64,000 nt of DNA from an uncultured Paracoccaceae bacterium (GCA_913043905.1 CAJWNQ010000004.1:1-64000); one strand, 5' to 3'; positions 36,908 through 46,301 are shown, counted from the stretch's first letter. Notes: a model not told the origin generated them from the letters alone. Numbers and translations are program-made.

Positions 36908-37207
36908 GATAAAACATATAGTGAACATTGAAACAGATTTGCAAAACAGAACCAACGCGAACACCTATCAAAAACTATTGATACGATTAATCGTAGGTTT
37001 GGCTCCAGCACAGTAACCTACGGGATTAATAAAGCACATGATGGCTTCTTTGAGAGGGGGTAATAATTATTTATTTTTCCTCTATAAAGTCAATTATGAA
37101 AAACGCAAAAAGGTGGCGTGTATTTGGTTTTCATATAGCTTCAAATTACTACATTTACGTCGGTTTCAAGATAGATAACAAAAGTAATATAATTAATTAA
37201 TTGCAGC
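36908..37207. other. Intergenic region before the DMT transporter
   Basis: No gene supported. A frame on the minus strand crosses this region but its composition is not protein-like. The 100 bases before 37208 are AT-rich and should hold the transporter promoter; no ribosome site better than TTGCAGC is visible before the ATG. Confidence 0.4.
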
Positions 37208-38122
37208 ATGGATAAAAACTTTGCAGTAAATAATCGCGGAGCTGCAATTTGCATGATTGCAGCCATGTTTATTCTTGGGTTTACAGATAACTTCATTGTT
37301 TTTATTTCTGAAGTAATAAGCCTATGGCAATTTCAAATGCTTCGAGCTGCAATTGCTTTACCCTTGATTGCTTTAATTGCTTGGGTTTGGAGCATCTCAC
37401 TACGGCCTAAACGCTTCTGGGCTGTAGGATTACGAAGTATTTTCTTATCAGTCTCAATGGTTTTTTACTTTTGGTCACTTGCCTTTATACCATTAGCTCA
37501 AGCTTTAGCTGGATTGTTTACTTCACCAATTTTTATTTTATTAATCTCTGGTTTAATCCTCCGTCAAAAAATTGGTTTATTCAGGATTGTAGCTGTTTCC
37601 ATTGGCTTTATTGGAATTATTTTAGTTGTTGATACTAAGTTAATTGACCTTACTTTTTTTAGCTTTTTACCAGTGTTGGGGGGTCTTTTTTATGCAATGG
37701 CTGCAATTGCAACACGTCAATTATGTGAAGGTGAAACTACTTTATCTTTACTAGCAATGTTAATGATTGTTCAAAGTGTTGTTGGCGCTTTTGCATTAAC
37801 TCTTATAGCTTTATTAGACCCCGAAATTCCTGTTGGGACTTCTGGATTTGTTTTGCGTGGCTGGGTGTGGCCAATTGGTTCTGTACTCCCCTGGATTATA
37901 ATACAAGCCTTGGGGGCAATTTTAGGAATTGGTTTAATTTTTAAGGCATATCAAATTGGTCAAGCATCACAGGTAGCAGTCTTTGAATATTCTGCTCTCA
38001 TTTTTGGCCCATTTTTTGCATGGTTATTAATAGGGCAGCAAGTGAGTATAATTCAATTTTTAGGCATTGCGCTCATTGCAAGTGCAGGCACTATAATTGC
38101 AATACGATCACTAAAAGAATAG
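37208..38122 (+). CDS. DMT-superfamily EamA transporter
   Basis: A 304-residue protein with about ten membrane segments in two EamA repeats (GAAICMIAAMFILGFTDNFI at the start; LGAILGIGLIFKAYQIGQAS and FEYSALIFGPFFAWLLIGQQ in the second repeat). Roseobacter-type carboxylate/amino-acid-related exporter family; substrate unknown. Its stop abuts the remnant of a LacI gene on the other strand, suggesting the deletion that truncated that gene ended here. Confidence 0.86.
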   Translation: MDKNFAVNNRGAAICMIAAMFILGFTDNFIVFISEVISLWQFQMLRAAIALPLIALIAWVWSISLRPKRFWAVGLRSIFLSVSMVFYFWSLAFIPLAQALAGLFTSPIFILLISGLILRQKIGLFRIVAVSIGFIGIILVVDTKLIDLTFFSFLPVLGGLFYAMAAIATRQLCEGETTLSLLAMLMIVQSVVGAFALTLIALLDPEIPVGTSGFVLRGWVWPIGSVLPWIIIQALGAILGIGLIFKAYQIGQASQVAVFEYSALIFGPFFAWLLIGQQVSIIQFLGIALIASAGTIIAIRSLKE

Positions 38123-38394
38123 TTAAAAATATATTGCACAGCACTAGGCACCTCATTAGAAAAGCGCTTGGGTGCTTCAATTACAATATCTACAAAAATT
38201 CGCTGACTGCGTACCGCCAACTGGTCCTCTTGTTCCACTAACTCTTCTAAAGCTAATTTAACACGTTGAATTGTCCGAGTACTTACATTTGCACGCCCAT
38301 GCAGCGCCCGGTCTACCGCAGCTAGGCTGAAGCCAGCTTGCTGTGCAATTTTTTTATGAAGGAACTTATTTACCATTGAGGTGTTTTCATACAT
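38123..38394 (-). pseudogene. Truncated LacI-family regulator
   Basis: The first about 85 residues from ATG 38394 are clearly LacI: HTH and hinge HKKIAQQAGFSLAAVDRALH, GRANVSTRTIQRVKLALEEL, then the first strand of the ligand domain (RIFVDIVIEAPKRFSNEVPS). Homology stops at about residue 87 (38134), and the frame continues meaninglessly into the 3' end of the DMT gene. The roughly 250-residue sugar-binding domain is missing. It may still encode a short DNA-binding fragment. Confidence 0.8.
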
Positions 38395-38455
38395 CTTACA
38401 AGTAAAAATAGTGATTATCTATAATTCAAAACTTCAAATAAATCAGGATTATTAA

Positions 38456-39598
38456 ATGCAAGCCTATTTATCACCAGACGATTGCAGTTTAAAAAAGTTC
38501 ACTAAAAGCCTAGAGCGCAATTTGCAGCAAAGCGATGTGCCGCGAGCTCATGATATTCAGAAAAATATACCAATTTATGATATAAATAAAATTAACTTAA
38601 CAGAAAGTACTGATGCATTGCGCTCTGAATGGGCTAATGTCTTGCTAAATACTTCTGGTGTATTAATACTAAAAAATGCTTACTTTGATACTTCTTGTAT
38701 CGACGCTGCAACAAAGATCTATAATAAAATTATCGTAGATGAAAAGACTTCAAGCGAAGGCAAGGAAGATCATTTTGCAGCCTCTGGTGCAAATGATCGA
38801 ATTTGGAATTCTGCGCAAAAGCTTTGCGAATTTGATCCACTTGTGTTTGCTCAATACTTTGGAAATCTTGCTATTAATACTGCCTGCCAAGCCTGGCTAG
38901 GGCCAAGCTACCAAATGACATCACAAATTAACCTAGTTCGCCCGGGTGGCGCCGCACAAAGCCCACATCGCGACTATCATTTGGGATTTCAATCTAATGA
39001 AATAGCTGCAAGCTATCCAGCACACGTACATGACTTATCACCAGTTCTAACGCTACAAGGTGCTGTAGCTCATGTAGACATGCCACTTGAGAGCGGACCA
39101 ACCAAACTGTTACCTTTCAGCCAAATTTACAGATATGGTTATTTAGCATTCAGCAAGCCAGAATTCCGTGAATTTTTTGAAAATAATCATGTTCAATTAC
39201 CATTAAAAAAAGGCGATATAATATTCTTCAATCCAGCACTTTATCACGCTGGTGGAGCTAATATTAGTAATAAAGTTCAACGCATGGCCAATCTTTTACA
39301 AGTTTCATCAGCTTTCGGAAGAGCCATGGAAAATGTAGATCGTATAAAAATGACACGTAAACTTTACCCAATCTTAGCAAAAGGCCACCATAGCCTTAAT
39401 AAAGCAGAAATTGATGTAGCAATTACAGCTTGCTCAGAAGGGTATTCATTCCCTACAAATCTAGATACTGCGCCGCCTCAAGGTGGATTAGCACCAGAGA
39501 CACAAGCAGATCTTTTTAGGCGTGCATTAAGCATTGGAATGAGCTCAACAGACTTCGAAATTGAATTATCAAAACATAGCAGACGAAACAATGCCTAG
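38456..39598 (+). CDS. Phytanoyl-CoA dioxygenase (PhyH) family protein
   Basis: A 380-residue Fe(II)/2-oxoglutarate-dependent dioxygenase. The metal pair H-x-D is in AQSPHRDYHLGFQ (about residues 170-182) and the distal His in IIFFNPALYHAGGANIS, followed by an Arg (KVQRMANLLQVS) for 2-oxoglutarate. It is longer than many PhyH enzymes, with extra N- and C-terminal parts. The next gene, 106 bases on, encodes an HD-domain protein; PhyH plus HD is the PhnY/PhnZ arrangement for phosphonate breakdown. The actual substrate is unknown. Confidence 0.83.
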   Translation: MQAYLSPDDCSLKKFTKSLERNLQQSDVPRAHDIQKNIPIYDINKINLTESTDALRSEWANVLLNTSGVLILKNAYFDTSCIDAATKIYNKIIVDEKTSSEGKEDHFAASGANDRIWNSAQKLCEFDPLVFAQYFGNLAINTACQAWLGPSYQMTSQINLVRPGGAAQSPHRDYHLGFQSNEIAASYPAHVHDLSPVLTLQGAVAHVDMPLESGPTKLLPFSQIYRYGYLAFSKPEFREFFENNHVQLPLKKGDIIFFNPALYHAGGANISNKVQRMANLLQVSSAFGRAMENVDRIKMTRKLYPILAKGHHSLNKAEIDVAITACSEGYSFPTNLDTAPPQGGLAPETQADLFRRALSIGMSSTDFEIELSKHSRRNNA

Positions 39599-39704
39599 AG
39601 CAGAAGGCCGCCAAAGTGAATCTAATAGCAGACAATGAGGGGATTTTAGTTATAGCTTAAGGGGAATGCTATTGGCGTAACTACTCTAAAAGGATTTATC
39701 TATA

Positions 39705-40316
39705 ATGGAACAAGTCAAATTCACCCAAATGAAAGATGGCGACAAGGAAGATTATGAATTCTTAGCGCATCACGAAATTGAATTCACAAAAGGTACAGCC
39801 GATAGGTTGCTAAAAGCTCTAGTCGAATTAGATGAAGGTCTGTCAGGGTATAAGGTCACGCGCCTTGGGCACTCACTGCAGTCGGCCACGAGAGCATGGC
39901 ATGATGGCGCGGACATTGATTGGGTAGTGTCTGCATTATTGCACGATATTGGTGATATTTACGCTCCATATAATCATGACGAATATGCCGCTAGTATATT
40001 GCGCCCATTTGTGCGGGAACAATGTTCATGGGTTGTTGAGAAGCATGGTGATTTTCAAATGATTTATTATGGAAAGCATGTTGGTGCAGACCCACATAAG
40101 CGCGATAAACATAATGGAAACGTATACTTTCAGGATTGTTCTGATTTTTGTGACCGGTGGGATCAAAAAAGTTTTGATCCACAATACGATACAAAACCAA
40201 TTGAATTTTTTATTCCAAAAGTGAGGGAAGTATTTGCGCGCACACCATATGATCCAAAAGTTATTCGTCAAAACACACGAGAGCCTTTAGTCAATAATAT
40301 GAAAAATAAATCATAA
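39705..40316 (+). CDS. HD-domain protein, PhnZ/TmpB-like candidate oxygenase
   Basis: A 203-residue HD-fold protein. Ligand candidates in order: His in RLGHSLQSATRA, the H-D pair in SALLHDIGDIYAPYNHDEYA (plus its later His), His in WVVEKHGDFQ, His in YYGKHVGAD, and Asp in FCDRWDQKSFDP. This pattern resembles the di-iron HD oxygenases PhnZ, TmpB and MIOX rather than HD phosphohydrolases of the GGDEF/HD-GYP kind. The Tyr before the first His (GYKVTRLGH) could be the iron-capping Tyr; the partner Glu of PhnZ is not obvious. Function unproven. Confidence 0.75.
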   Translation: MEQVKFTQMKDGDKEDYEFLAHHEIEFTKGTADRLLKALVELDEGLSGYKVTRLGHSLQSATRAWHDGADIDWVVSALLHDIGDIYAPYNHDEYAASILRPFVREQCSWVVEKHGDFQMIYYGKHVGADPHKRDKHNGNVYFQDCSDFCDRWDQKSFDPQYDTKPIEFFIPKVREVFARTPYDPKVIRQNTREPLVNNMKNKS

Positions 40317-40427
40317 ATGCTCTAGAAACAAATTCTTGAAAAGCCCAACTTTGTATTACCTAGTGGAATAAAAGTAAATAAATACTAAATCTATAAATAA
40401 TATTGGTCCACCACAACGGATTATTAA

Positions 40428-40973
40428 ATGCATAATAAAAAAATACTAAAAACAATATTAACAGCAAATATTGCATTAGCTTTATCATCTGGAATTGCTA
40501 TTTCTGAAAACTTTGTTAAATCTGGCGAATGGTCATATTTGGCTGATACAGTTATGGGTGGCGTATCTGAAGGGCAAGCCCAGTACAAAAATACTTCTTC
40601 TGGCACAGAAATACGGCTAAGTGGCCAAGTATCCACAGCTAATAATGGTGGCTTCATTCAAATAAGATTACCAATAGCTAAAGGCCTTACTACAGACAAA
40701 ATAGGCATAAAAATAAAAATAAAAGGAAATGGTGAGCGCTATTATATTCATATTAGAAATACTAGCACTAGACTTCCTTGGCATTATTACCAACAAAGTT
40801 TTGATACAGAAAATACATGGCAGGAACTCAAATTACCATTTGAGCTATTCAAGAAGTCATCTTCAATAATGCGTGGGAAGATGAATATCCATACAATTAA
40901 AACTATAGGCGTAGTCGCATATGGCAAAGATCACACTGCTGATATTTCAGTTAAAAGTTTAGAGTTTTATTAA
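40428..40973 (+). CDS. CIA30-family protein with signal peptide
   Basis: A 181-residue protein with a signal peptide (to about residue 26, IAISEN) and a CIA30 domain: DTVMGGVSEGQAQ, NNGGFIQIRLPIAKGL, GIKIKIKGNGERYYIHIRN, then a jelly-roll end VAYGKDHTADISVKSLEFY. Named for complex I assembly factor 30 in mitochondria, but bacterial secreted members are of unknown role. It is isolated between the HD gene and tRNA-Ser. Confidence 0.82.
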   Translation: MHNKKILKTILTANIALALSSGIAISENFVKSGEWSYLADTVMGGVSEGQAQYKNTSSGTEIRLSGQVSTANNGGFIQIRLPIAKGLTTDKIGIKIKIKGNGERYYIHIRNTSTRLPWHYYQQSFDTENTWQELKLPFELFKKSSSIMRGKMNIHTIKTIGVVAYGKDHTADISVKSLEFY

Positions 40974-41105
40974 TAAATAATAAATTAAAATAACTAGAAT
41001 GAAGAACTTTATCACTTAAAAGAAGGAAAGTGGAATAAGTACTAAAGCGTAGGGATTTAGTGTTCAGAGTGCTCTAATTATTATTAACTATTAAGTACTT
41101 ACAAT

Positions 41106-41122
41106 GCCACAAAGGTAGTGGC
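41106..41122 (-). other. Short hairpin overlapping the tRNA-Ser 3' end
   Basis: On the minus strand, GCCAC (discriminator G, CCA and the next base; 41122-41118) can pair with GTGGC (41110-41106) around a seven-base loop. No U-run follows. The geometry repeats that of the larger hairpin at tRNA-Lys. Confidence 0.4.
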
Positions 41123-41208
41123 GGAGACGAAGGGATTCGAACCCTCGAACGAGTCACCCCGTTACTCCCTTAGCAGGGGAGCGCCTTCGACCACTCGGCC
41201 ACGTCTCC
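41119..41208 (-). tRNA. tRNA-Ser (anticodon GCT)
   Basis: A 90-base class II tRNA on the minus strand: acceptor GGAGACG / CGTCTCC, D-arm TGGCCGAGTGGTCGAAGGC, anticodon arm CTCCCCTGCTAAGGGAG with anticodon GCT at 41172-41174, a long variable arm (TAACGGGGTGACTCG), T-arm CGAGGGTTCGAATCCCTTCG, discriminator G and encoded CCA. Confidence 0.97.
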
Positions 41209-41309
41209 GCTGGCGGGTCTATCTTATTTCCTTGGATAGTGACAAGTGAATTCTTTAAAATATTCTGCATAGCTATAGCTTTTTTAAATGGAGTAGAAAT
41301 TATATAAAT

Positions 41310-42191
41310 TTAGGAATAAAATTCAGCTTCATTGTAGCCTTGCAAAAAAAGTAAACCTGTAAGATCTGCAAAATTTAAGCGCGCATTACATTGCGCAGAA
41401 ACTATAGGTTTTGCATGCAATGCAACCCCACAACCCGCTTTAGTCAACATACCCAGATCATTAGCTCCATCACCAACTGCAATTACATCATCAACACTTA
41501 GTTTCAGCATCTCAGCAATACTCCAAAGCGCCTCAACCTTAGCCTGTTTGCCAAGTATAGGCATTTCTACGATGCCAGTTAGTTTTTTATTATAATGCAA
41601 CAGTGTATTTGCACGATGTTCATCAAATCCAAGGGCGTCAGCTATAGCGGTAGTAAAATCGGTAAAGCCTCCCGATACTAAAGCACAATAAGAACCATTT
41701 TGTTTCATTGTTTTAACTAATGTTTTTGCACCTGGCATAAGTGTAATACGAGTTGCTAGAACATGTTCTATAATTTCACTAGGCAATCCTTTTAATAAGG
41801 CAACACGTTCAATAAGTGCCTCTTCAAAAGCTAGTTCACCATTCATTGCTAATGCAGTAATTTCTGCAACACGATTGCCAAAGCCACCCTCATCGGCCAA
41901 TTCATCAATACATTCTTGTTGTATCATAGTACTGTCCATATCAGCTAATAGGATCTTTTTTTTTCTACCTTTTATAGGCTGGGTAACTAGATCAATTTTT
42001 TGCTTCTGAAGACCTTCCCAAACTAATTCAAAATCAACAGGCATCTCTTTAAAGAAAATATCTGCAGCTACACCTTTAGCCAAACAAGAGCATTCATATC
42101 CCTCTAGCTCATCAAAAACTTTCTTAATAATTGATACTGATAAATTTTGTTTTTTTCTGCCCGCTATTAAAGTAGCAACATACATTTTCAA
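41310..42191 (-). CDS. serB: Phosphoserine phosphatase
   Basis: A 293-residue HAD hydrolase, last step of serine synthesis. The catalytic motif is LLADMDSTMIQQECIDELAD; motif II is ALVSGGFTDFTTAIADALGF, and motif III/IV is VIAVGDGANDLGMLTKAGCG. The N-terminal about 80 residues are a small regulatory-type domain. Divergent from serC, so the three serine genes cluster. Confidence 0.95.
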   Translation of the reverse strand: MKMYVATLIAGRKKQNLSVSIIKKVFDELEGYECSCLAKGVAADIFFKEMPVDFELVWEGLQKQKIDLVTQPIKGRKKKILLADMDSTMIQQECIDELADEGGFGNRVAEITALAMNGELAFEEALIERVALLKGLPSEIIEHVLATRITLMPGAKTLVKTMKQNGSYCALVSGGFTDFTTAIADALGFDEHRANTLLHYNKKLTGIVEMPILGKQAKVEALWSIAEMLKLSVDDVIAVGDGANDLGMLTKAGCGVALHAKPIVSAQCNARLNFADLTGLLFLQGYNEAEFYS

Positions 42192-42305
42192 ATTTCCAAT
42201 CGTAAAAACTACATAATGTTTATTTTGTTATGCGGCATTTTCCTAAAATACCAGAATTAACACTTGCAAAACAGACCTTTTCTACATATTTTAGTCATTG
42301 GGACA

Positions 42306-42323
42306 CCCTTCCCCAACGAAGGG
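42306..42323 (+). promoter_or_regulatory. Hairpin in the serC leader, possible serC RNA motif
   Basis: A perfect six-base stem (CCCTTC 42306-42311 with GAAGGG 42318-42323) and a CCCAAC loop lie 24 bases before the serC ATG, just upstream of its AAGGA site. A conserved alphaproteobacterial serC leader motif is known; this position fits, but I cannot confirm the covariance model from memory. Confidence 0.5.
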
Positions 42324-42347
42324 CAATTATCTGTAAGGATAGATATT

Positions 42348-43508
42348 ATGAGCATAAAAAAACCGGACATTCGTCCGAACAATCCACAATTTTCTTCTGG
42401 CCCCTGCACCAAACCGTCTACATGGACTTTGGATGTTTTGTCTGATGCTTCCCTTGGGCGCTCTCATCGAGCAAGCGTTGGCAAAAAAAAACTTTTGGCA
42501 GCAATCGAAAATACACGTACCGTTTTAAACATCCCCACTAGCTATAAAATTGGCATACTACCTGCATCAGACACTGGCGCTATAGAGGCAGCCATGTGGT
42601 CTATGTTAGGTGAACGTCCCATCGATATATGTTCATGGGAAAGCTTTGGCGCTGGATGGGTAACTGATGTTGTAAAACAATTAAAATTGGAAAATGTAAC
42701 ACACCACGAAGCGGCTTATGGCCAACTACCAGATTTGACCGCTCTAAATTTTAATAACGATGTAATTTTTACATGGAACGGAACAACCTCAGGTGTAAAA
42801 GTACCAAATGGAGATTTTATTCCCAGAAATCGTACAGGCCTTACAATATGCGATGCAACGTCTGCAGCCTTCGCTCAAGACTTAGATTGGGATAAGTTAG
42901 ACGTTACAACGTTTAGCTGGCAAAAAGCTTTAGGTGGGGAGGCAGCACACGGAATGTTAGTTTTATCACCAAAGGCTGTAGAGCGTTTAGAAAGCTACAC
43001 ACCGCCATGGCCTTTACCCAAAATCTTTCGCTTAACAAAAGGCGGCAAATTAATTGATGGAATTTTCAAAGGTGCCACAATAAATACTCCGTCAATGTTA
43101 GCAGTTGAAGATTATCTTTTTGCACTAGATTGGGCTGCTGCCCAAGGCGGCGCATCCGGCTTAATATCAAAAGCAAATTCAAATTTAAAAGTGCTGGCTA
43201 ATTTTGTTGCTAAAGTTAACTGGCTTGATTTTCTTGCGATTGATCCCAACACACGATCAAATACTTCTGTTTGCTTGAAAATAGTAGATCCTCGCGTAAC
43301 TGATTTAGACGCAGTGGCCCAAATAGAATTTGCCAAAAGTTTAGCAAAACTATTGGACGACGAGGCTGTTGCCTATGACATTGGGTCCTATCGCGACGCA
43401 CCTGCTGGTTTGCGTATTTGGACTGGATGTACAGTTGAAAAAGCTGATTTGGTTGCACTTATACCCTGGTTAAGCTGGGCGTTTGAGACACAAATCAAAA
43501 AAATATAG
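42348..43508 (+). CDS. serC: Phosphoserine aminotransferase
   Basis: A 386-residue PLP enzyme of the alphaproteobacterial SerC subgroup: [36 protein letters not shown], the PLP lysine in [20 protein letters not shown]. It makes 3-phosphoserine. The frame extends 28 codons upstream, but ATG 42348 has AAGGAT nine bases before it and gives the usual N-terminus. Followed by serA after 51 bases. Confidence 0.94.
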   Translation: MSIKKPDIRPNNPQFSSGPCTKPSTWTLDVLSDASLGRSHRASVGKKKLLAAIENTRTVLNIPTSYKIGILPASDTGAIEAAMWSMLGERPIDICSWESFGAGWVTDVVKQLKLENVTHHEAAYGQLPDLTALNFNNDVIFTWNGTTSGVKVPNGDFIPRNRTGLTICDATSAAFAQDLDWDKLDVTTFSWQKALGGEAAHGMLVLSPKAVERLESYTPPWPLPKIFRLTKGGKLIDGIFKGATINTPSMLAVEDYLFALDWAAAQGGASGLISKANSNLKVLANFVAKVNWLDFLAIDPNTRSNTSVCLKIVDPRVTDLDAVAQIEFAKSLAKLLDDEAVAYDIGSYRDAPAGLRIWTGCTVEKADLVALIPWLSWAFETQIKKI

Positions 43509-43559
43509 TACGGGAAGCCAAAGGCTAACCATTTTTCATATAAATCAAAGGAGGCTTAA

Positions 43560-45149
43560 ATGCCTAAAGTACTTGTATCTGACAGCTTATCTGAAACTGC
43601 TGTTCAAATTTTTCGTGATAACAACATTGACGTAGATTTTCTTCCTGCATTAGGCAAAGATAAAGATGCTCTTCTAGCTAAAATTAGCGAATATGATGGC
43701 TTGGCCATTAGATCAGCAACTAAAGTAACAGAGAAGTTATTAGCCGCCGCAGATAACTTAAAGGTTATTGGCCGTGCAGGAATTGGTGTGGATAACGTTG
43801 ACCTTAAAGCAGCATCAAAAAAGGGTGTAATCGTTATGAACACTCCTTATGGAAATATGATTACAACCGCTGAACATGCGATTGCAATGATGTTTGCTGT
43901 CGCGCGTCAAATCCCAGAAGCTTCTGCCTCAACACATGCAGGAAAGTGGGAAAAGTCTAAATTTATGGGTGTTGAATTAACTAGCAAAATTCTTGGTTTA
44001 GTTGGAGCTGGAAATATTGGTTCTATTGTTGCCTCTCGTGCCCTTGGACTAAAAATGAAGATTTTAGCATATGACCCATTCCTGTCAGAAGATCGAGCAA
44101 AAGAACTTGGTGTTACTAAAGTTGAGTTAGATGAATTATTTAGAAAGTCTGATTTCATAACGCTACACGTCCCAAAAACAGATGCAACGGTCAATATGAT
44201 TTCTGCTGAGGCTATCAAAACAATGAAACGTGGTGTCCGTATAATTAATTGTGCCCGTGGCGGTTTAGTTGATGAAGGCGCATTAGCTTCCGCACTAAAG
44301 TCTGGTCACGTAGCCGGAGCAGCTTTTGATGTATTTTCAGAAGAACCCGCAACAAATAGCCCATTATTTAATTTACCAAATGTAGTGGTCACTCCTCACC
44401 TAGGTGCAGCAACAACAGAAGCACAAGAAAATGTAGCTTTACAAGTTGCAGAGCAAATAAGTGACTATTTAAATAATGGTGCAGTATCTAATGCCATAAA
44501 TATGCCATCAATCACTGCTGAAGAGGCTCCAATTCTTGGACCATTCGTAAAGTTAGCACAACATCTTGGAGCTTTTGCTGGCCAACTGACAGATGAGCCC
44601 ATTACAGAAATTAATATTAAATATGATGGTAAAGTTGCTAAAATGAATACAAAAGCCTTAGCTTCGGCAGCTATTGCCGGTGTAATGCAAGCTCAGAACC
44701 CTGATGTAAATATGGTATCTGCTCCTGTTATTGCAATGGATCGCGGGATAAAAGTATCCAATACAACCCAAGAAAAATCAGGTGTATTTGATAGCTATAT
44801 CAAACTAACCGTTAAGACAAAAAAGCGCGAACGTTCTATAGCTGGTACAGTGTTTAGTGATGGAAAACCAAGATTTATTCAGATCAAAGGTATTAACATC
44901 GATGCTGAAGTTGGGCCATACATGTTATATACTACGAACGAAGATGTGCCAGGAATTATTGGTACATTAGGTCAAACAATGGGCGAACATGGCGTTAATA
45001 TTGCAAACTTTACACTAGGCAGAAAAGCTACTGGTGGTGATGCCATCGCCTTGTTGTATTTAGACGATACACCAAACGTTAACGCCATGGAAAGTTTGCG
45101 CAAAACAGGAATGTTTCAAACTGTCAGTGCACTGCGTTTTGAAGTTTAA
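43560..45149 (+). CDS. serA: D-3-phosphoglycerate dehydrogenase
   Basis: A 529-residue long-type SerA. Substrate/cofactor domains occupy residues 1-310 ([60 protein letters not shown], the His in [14 protein letters not shown]), then an intervening domain and a C-terminal ACT domain ([20 protein letters not shown]) that senses serine. Strong AAAGGAGG ribosome site. With serC it forms an operon closed by a terminator. Confidence 0.96.
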   Translation: MPKVLVSDSLSETAVQIFRDNNIDVDFLPALGKDKDALLAKISEYDGLAIRSATKVTEKLLAAADNLKVIGRAGIGVDNVDLKAASKKGVIVMNTPYGNMITTAEHAIAMMFAVARQIPEASASTHAGKWEKSKFMGVELTSKILGLVGAGNIGSIVASRALGLKMKILAYDPFLSEDRAKELGVTKVELDELFRKSDFITLHVPKTDATVNMISAEAIKTMKRGVRIINCARGGLVDEGALASALKSGHVAGAAFDVFSEEPATNSPLFNLPNVVVTPHLGAATTEAQENVALQVAEQISDYLNNGAVSNAINMPSITAEEAPILGPFVKLAQHLGAFAGQLTDEPITEINIKYDGKVAKMNTKALASAAIAGVMQAQNPDVNMVSAPVIAMDRGIKVSNTTQEKSGVFDSYIKLTVKTKKRERSIAGTVFSDGKPRFIQIKGINIDAEVGPYMLYTTNEDVPGIIGTLGQTMGEHGVNIANFTLGRKATGGDAIALLYLDDTPNVNAMESLRKTGMFQTVSALRFEV

Positions 45150-45164
45150 AAACAATACCAGTTC

Positions 45165-45190
45165 ATAGGTGATCCAACTGGGTCACCTAT
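45165..45190. terminator. Bidirectional terminator between serA and the HAD gene
   Basis: An 11-base stem (ATAGGTGATCC 45165-45175 with GGGTCACCTAT 45180-45190, one T-G pair) with an AACT loop, followed by TTATCTTTT. It sits between convergent serA and the HAD hydrolase. Confidence 0.88.
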
Positions 45191-45203
45191 TTATCTTTTA
45201 AAT

Positions 45204-45863
45204 TTATTCTAAATTTAATCCCATCATATCAAAAGCAATTTCAGCAAGTTCTTCTGGATGCCCCGCTAGCATATCAGCTTCTGATGTTCGCAACTCATCA
45301 GCTTCCCCATATCCCCAAAGAATTCCAATATTATTAATATCGTTATTTTTTGCTCCAAAAATATCTACCTGCCGGTCACCTACCATTATGCATTTACTTG
45401 GATCAAACCCTGTTTCATCCAAAGCGTATTGTAATAATGAAGTTGTATCTGAATTTGTGCCATCTAATTCAGCACCAAAAACATGCGTAATAGCTTCAGT
45501 AAGACCAAAATGTTCTACAATTTGATTGGCGTATACGTGTGGTTTTGTTGTGGCAATAAACAAGCCAACTTCAGACGTCATTAGCGTATCGAACATCTGA
45601 AATACTCCATCATAAACCTCCGCATCAAACATAGCCTCTTCCTGATAGAAATCACGGTAAGAGTTTATAGCCTTAGAAACTTCGCCGTATGGACCAAGGA
45701 AATTTGACAAAATATGTGGTAGGCCTGAGCCGATCATGCCACGCAATTCTTCACTGCTAGGCTCAATATCACTGGTCTCAGTTAATGCATGTTGCAATGA
45801 TTGTATGATACCTGATTGGCTATCTAATAAAGTGCCGTCAAGGTCGAAGAAAATGTTAAGCAT
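45204..45863 (-). CDS. HAD-family hydrolase, phosphoglycolate phosphatase-like
   Basis: A 219-residue HAD phosphatase: FFDLDGTLLDSQSGIIQSLQ with nucleophile Asp, cap domain, FIATTKPHVYANQIVEHFGL (motif II Thr/Lys) and CIMVGDRQVDIFGAKNNDIN (motif IV). Closest in style to Gph/PGP enzymes that hydrolyse 2-phosphoglycolate, but substrate assignment in this family is loose. Confidence 0.85.
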   Translation of the reverse strand: MLNIFFDLDGTLLDSQSGIIQSLQHALTETSDIEPSSEELRGMIGSGLPHILSNFLGPYGEVSKAINSYRDFYQEEAMFDAEVYDGVFQMFDTLMTSEVGLFIATTKPHVYANQIVEHFGLTEAITHVFGAELDGTNSDTTSLLQYALDETGFDPSKCIMVGDRQVDIFGAKNNDINNIGILWGYGEADELRTSEADMLAGHPEELAEIAFDMMGLNLE

Positions 45864-45938
45864 TAACGATATTTCCTATTTTAGTATTACATCTAGATAG
45901 CTTTGCAAAAACACTAATTTTAAATACACATAAAAAAT

Positions 45939-46301
45939 TTAGTGGTGAGTGCTAGTGGGTTGATTTTTCTTTTCTTCAAAAAATGGAGTAAGTTGGTATA
46001 CAACCACAGAATTCTCATCCAAGGCCTGCTGCATTAATGCTCTTTCTTCATCGTTGATATCATGACCTTGATCAAGTCGTTCTTCTAGTGTCCCATATCC
46101 CGTCACATCCAATGGTGCTAAATCAGCCTGTTTTAAAATAGCCACAGTCTCTCGAACAGCTTCAGGCTCATCTACTCCAGAAGCAAAACACATAAGTGCT
46201 CCACCTGTTGCACCCTTAGGGAGGCCGTCATTTGGATTACGCCCTACTTCAACCAGAAGAGTAAATACTAACTGGGGCCGCTTTTGTTTTTCATCTGCCA
46301 T
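45939..46301 (-). CDS. Conserved hypothetical protein next to dapD
   Basis: A 120-residue soluble protein reading KRPQLVFTLLVEVGRNPNDG, GATGGALMCFASGVDEPEAV, then DVTGYGTLEERLDQGHDIND and a hydrophilic end PTSTHH. It looks like a small alpha/beta protein conserved beside dapD in Rhodobacteraceae (recollection, not searched). No domain or function is known to me. It follows dapD with a terminator between them, so it probably has its own promoter. Confidence 0.75.
   Translation of the reverse strand: MADEKQKRPQLVFTLLVEVGRNPNDGLPKGATGGALMCFASGVDEPEAVRETVAILKQADLAPLDVTGYGTLEERLDQGHDINDEERALMQQALDENSVVVYQLTPFFEEKKNQPTSTHH

Noticed and set aside
36772-37011. Minus-strand 79-residue ORF overlapping the small hypothetical gene
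   Set aside because: Composition is Cys/Trp/Phe-rich and irregular; the other frame (36680-36907) looks more like a protein.
38053-38122. Tail of the LacI ORF inside the DMT gene
   Set aside because: This part is the antisense of the transporter's last codons and has no LacI homology, so the pseudogene is ended at the join.
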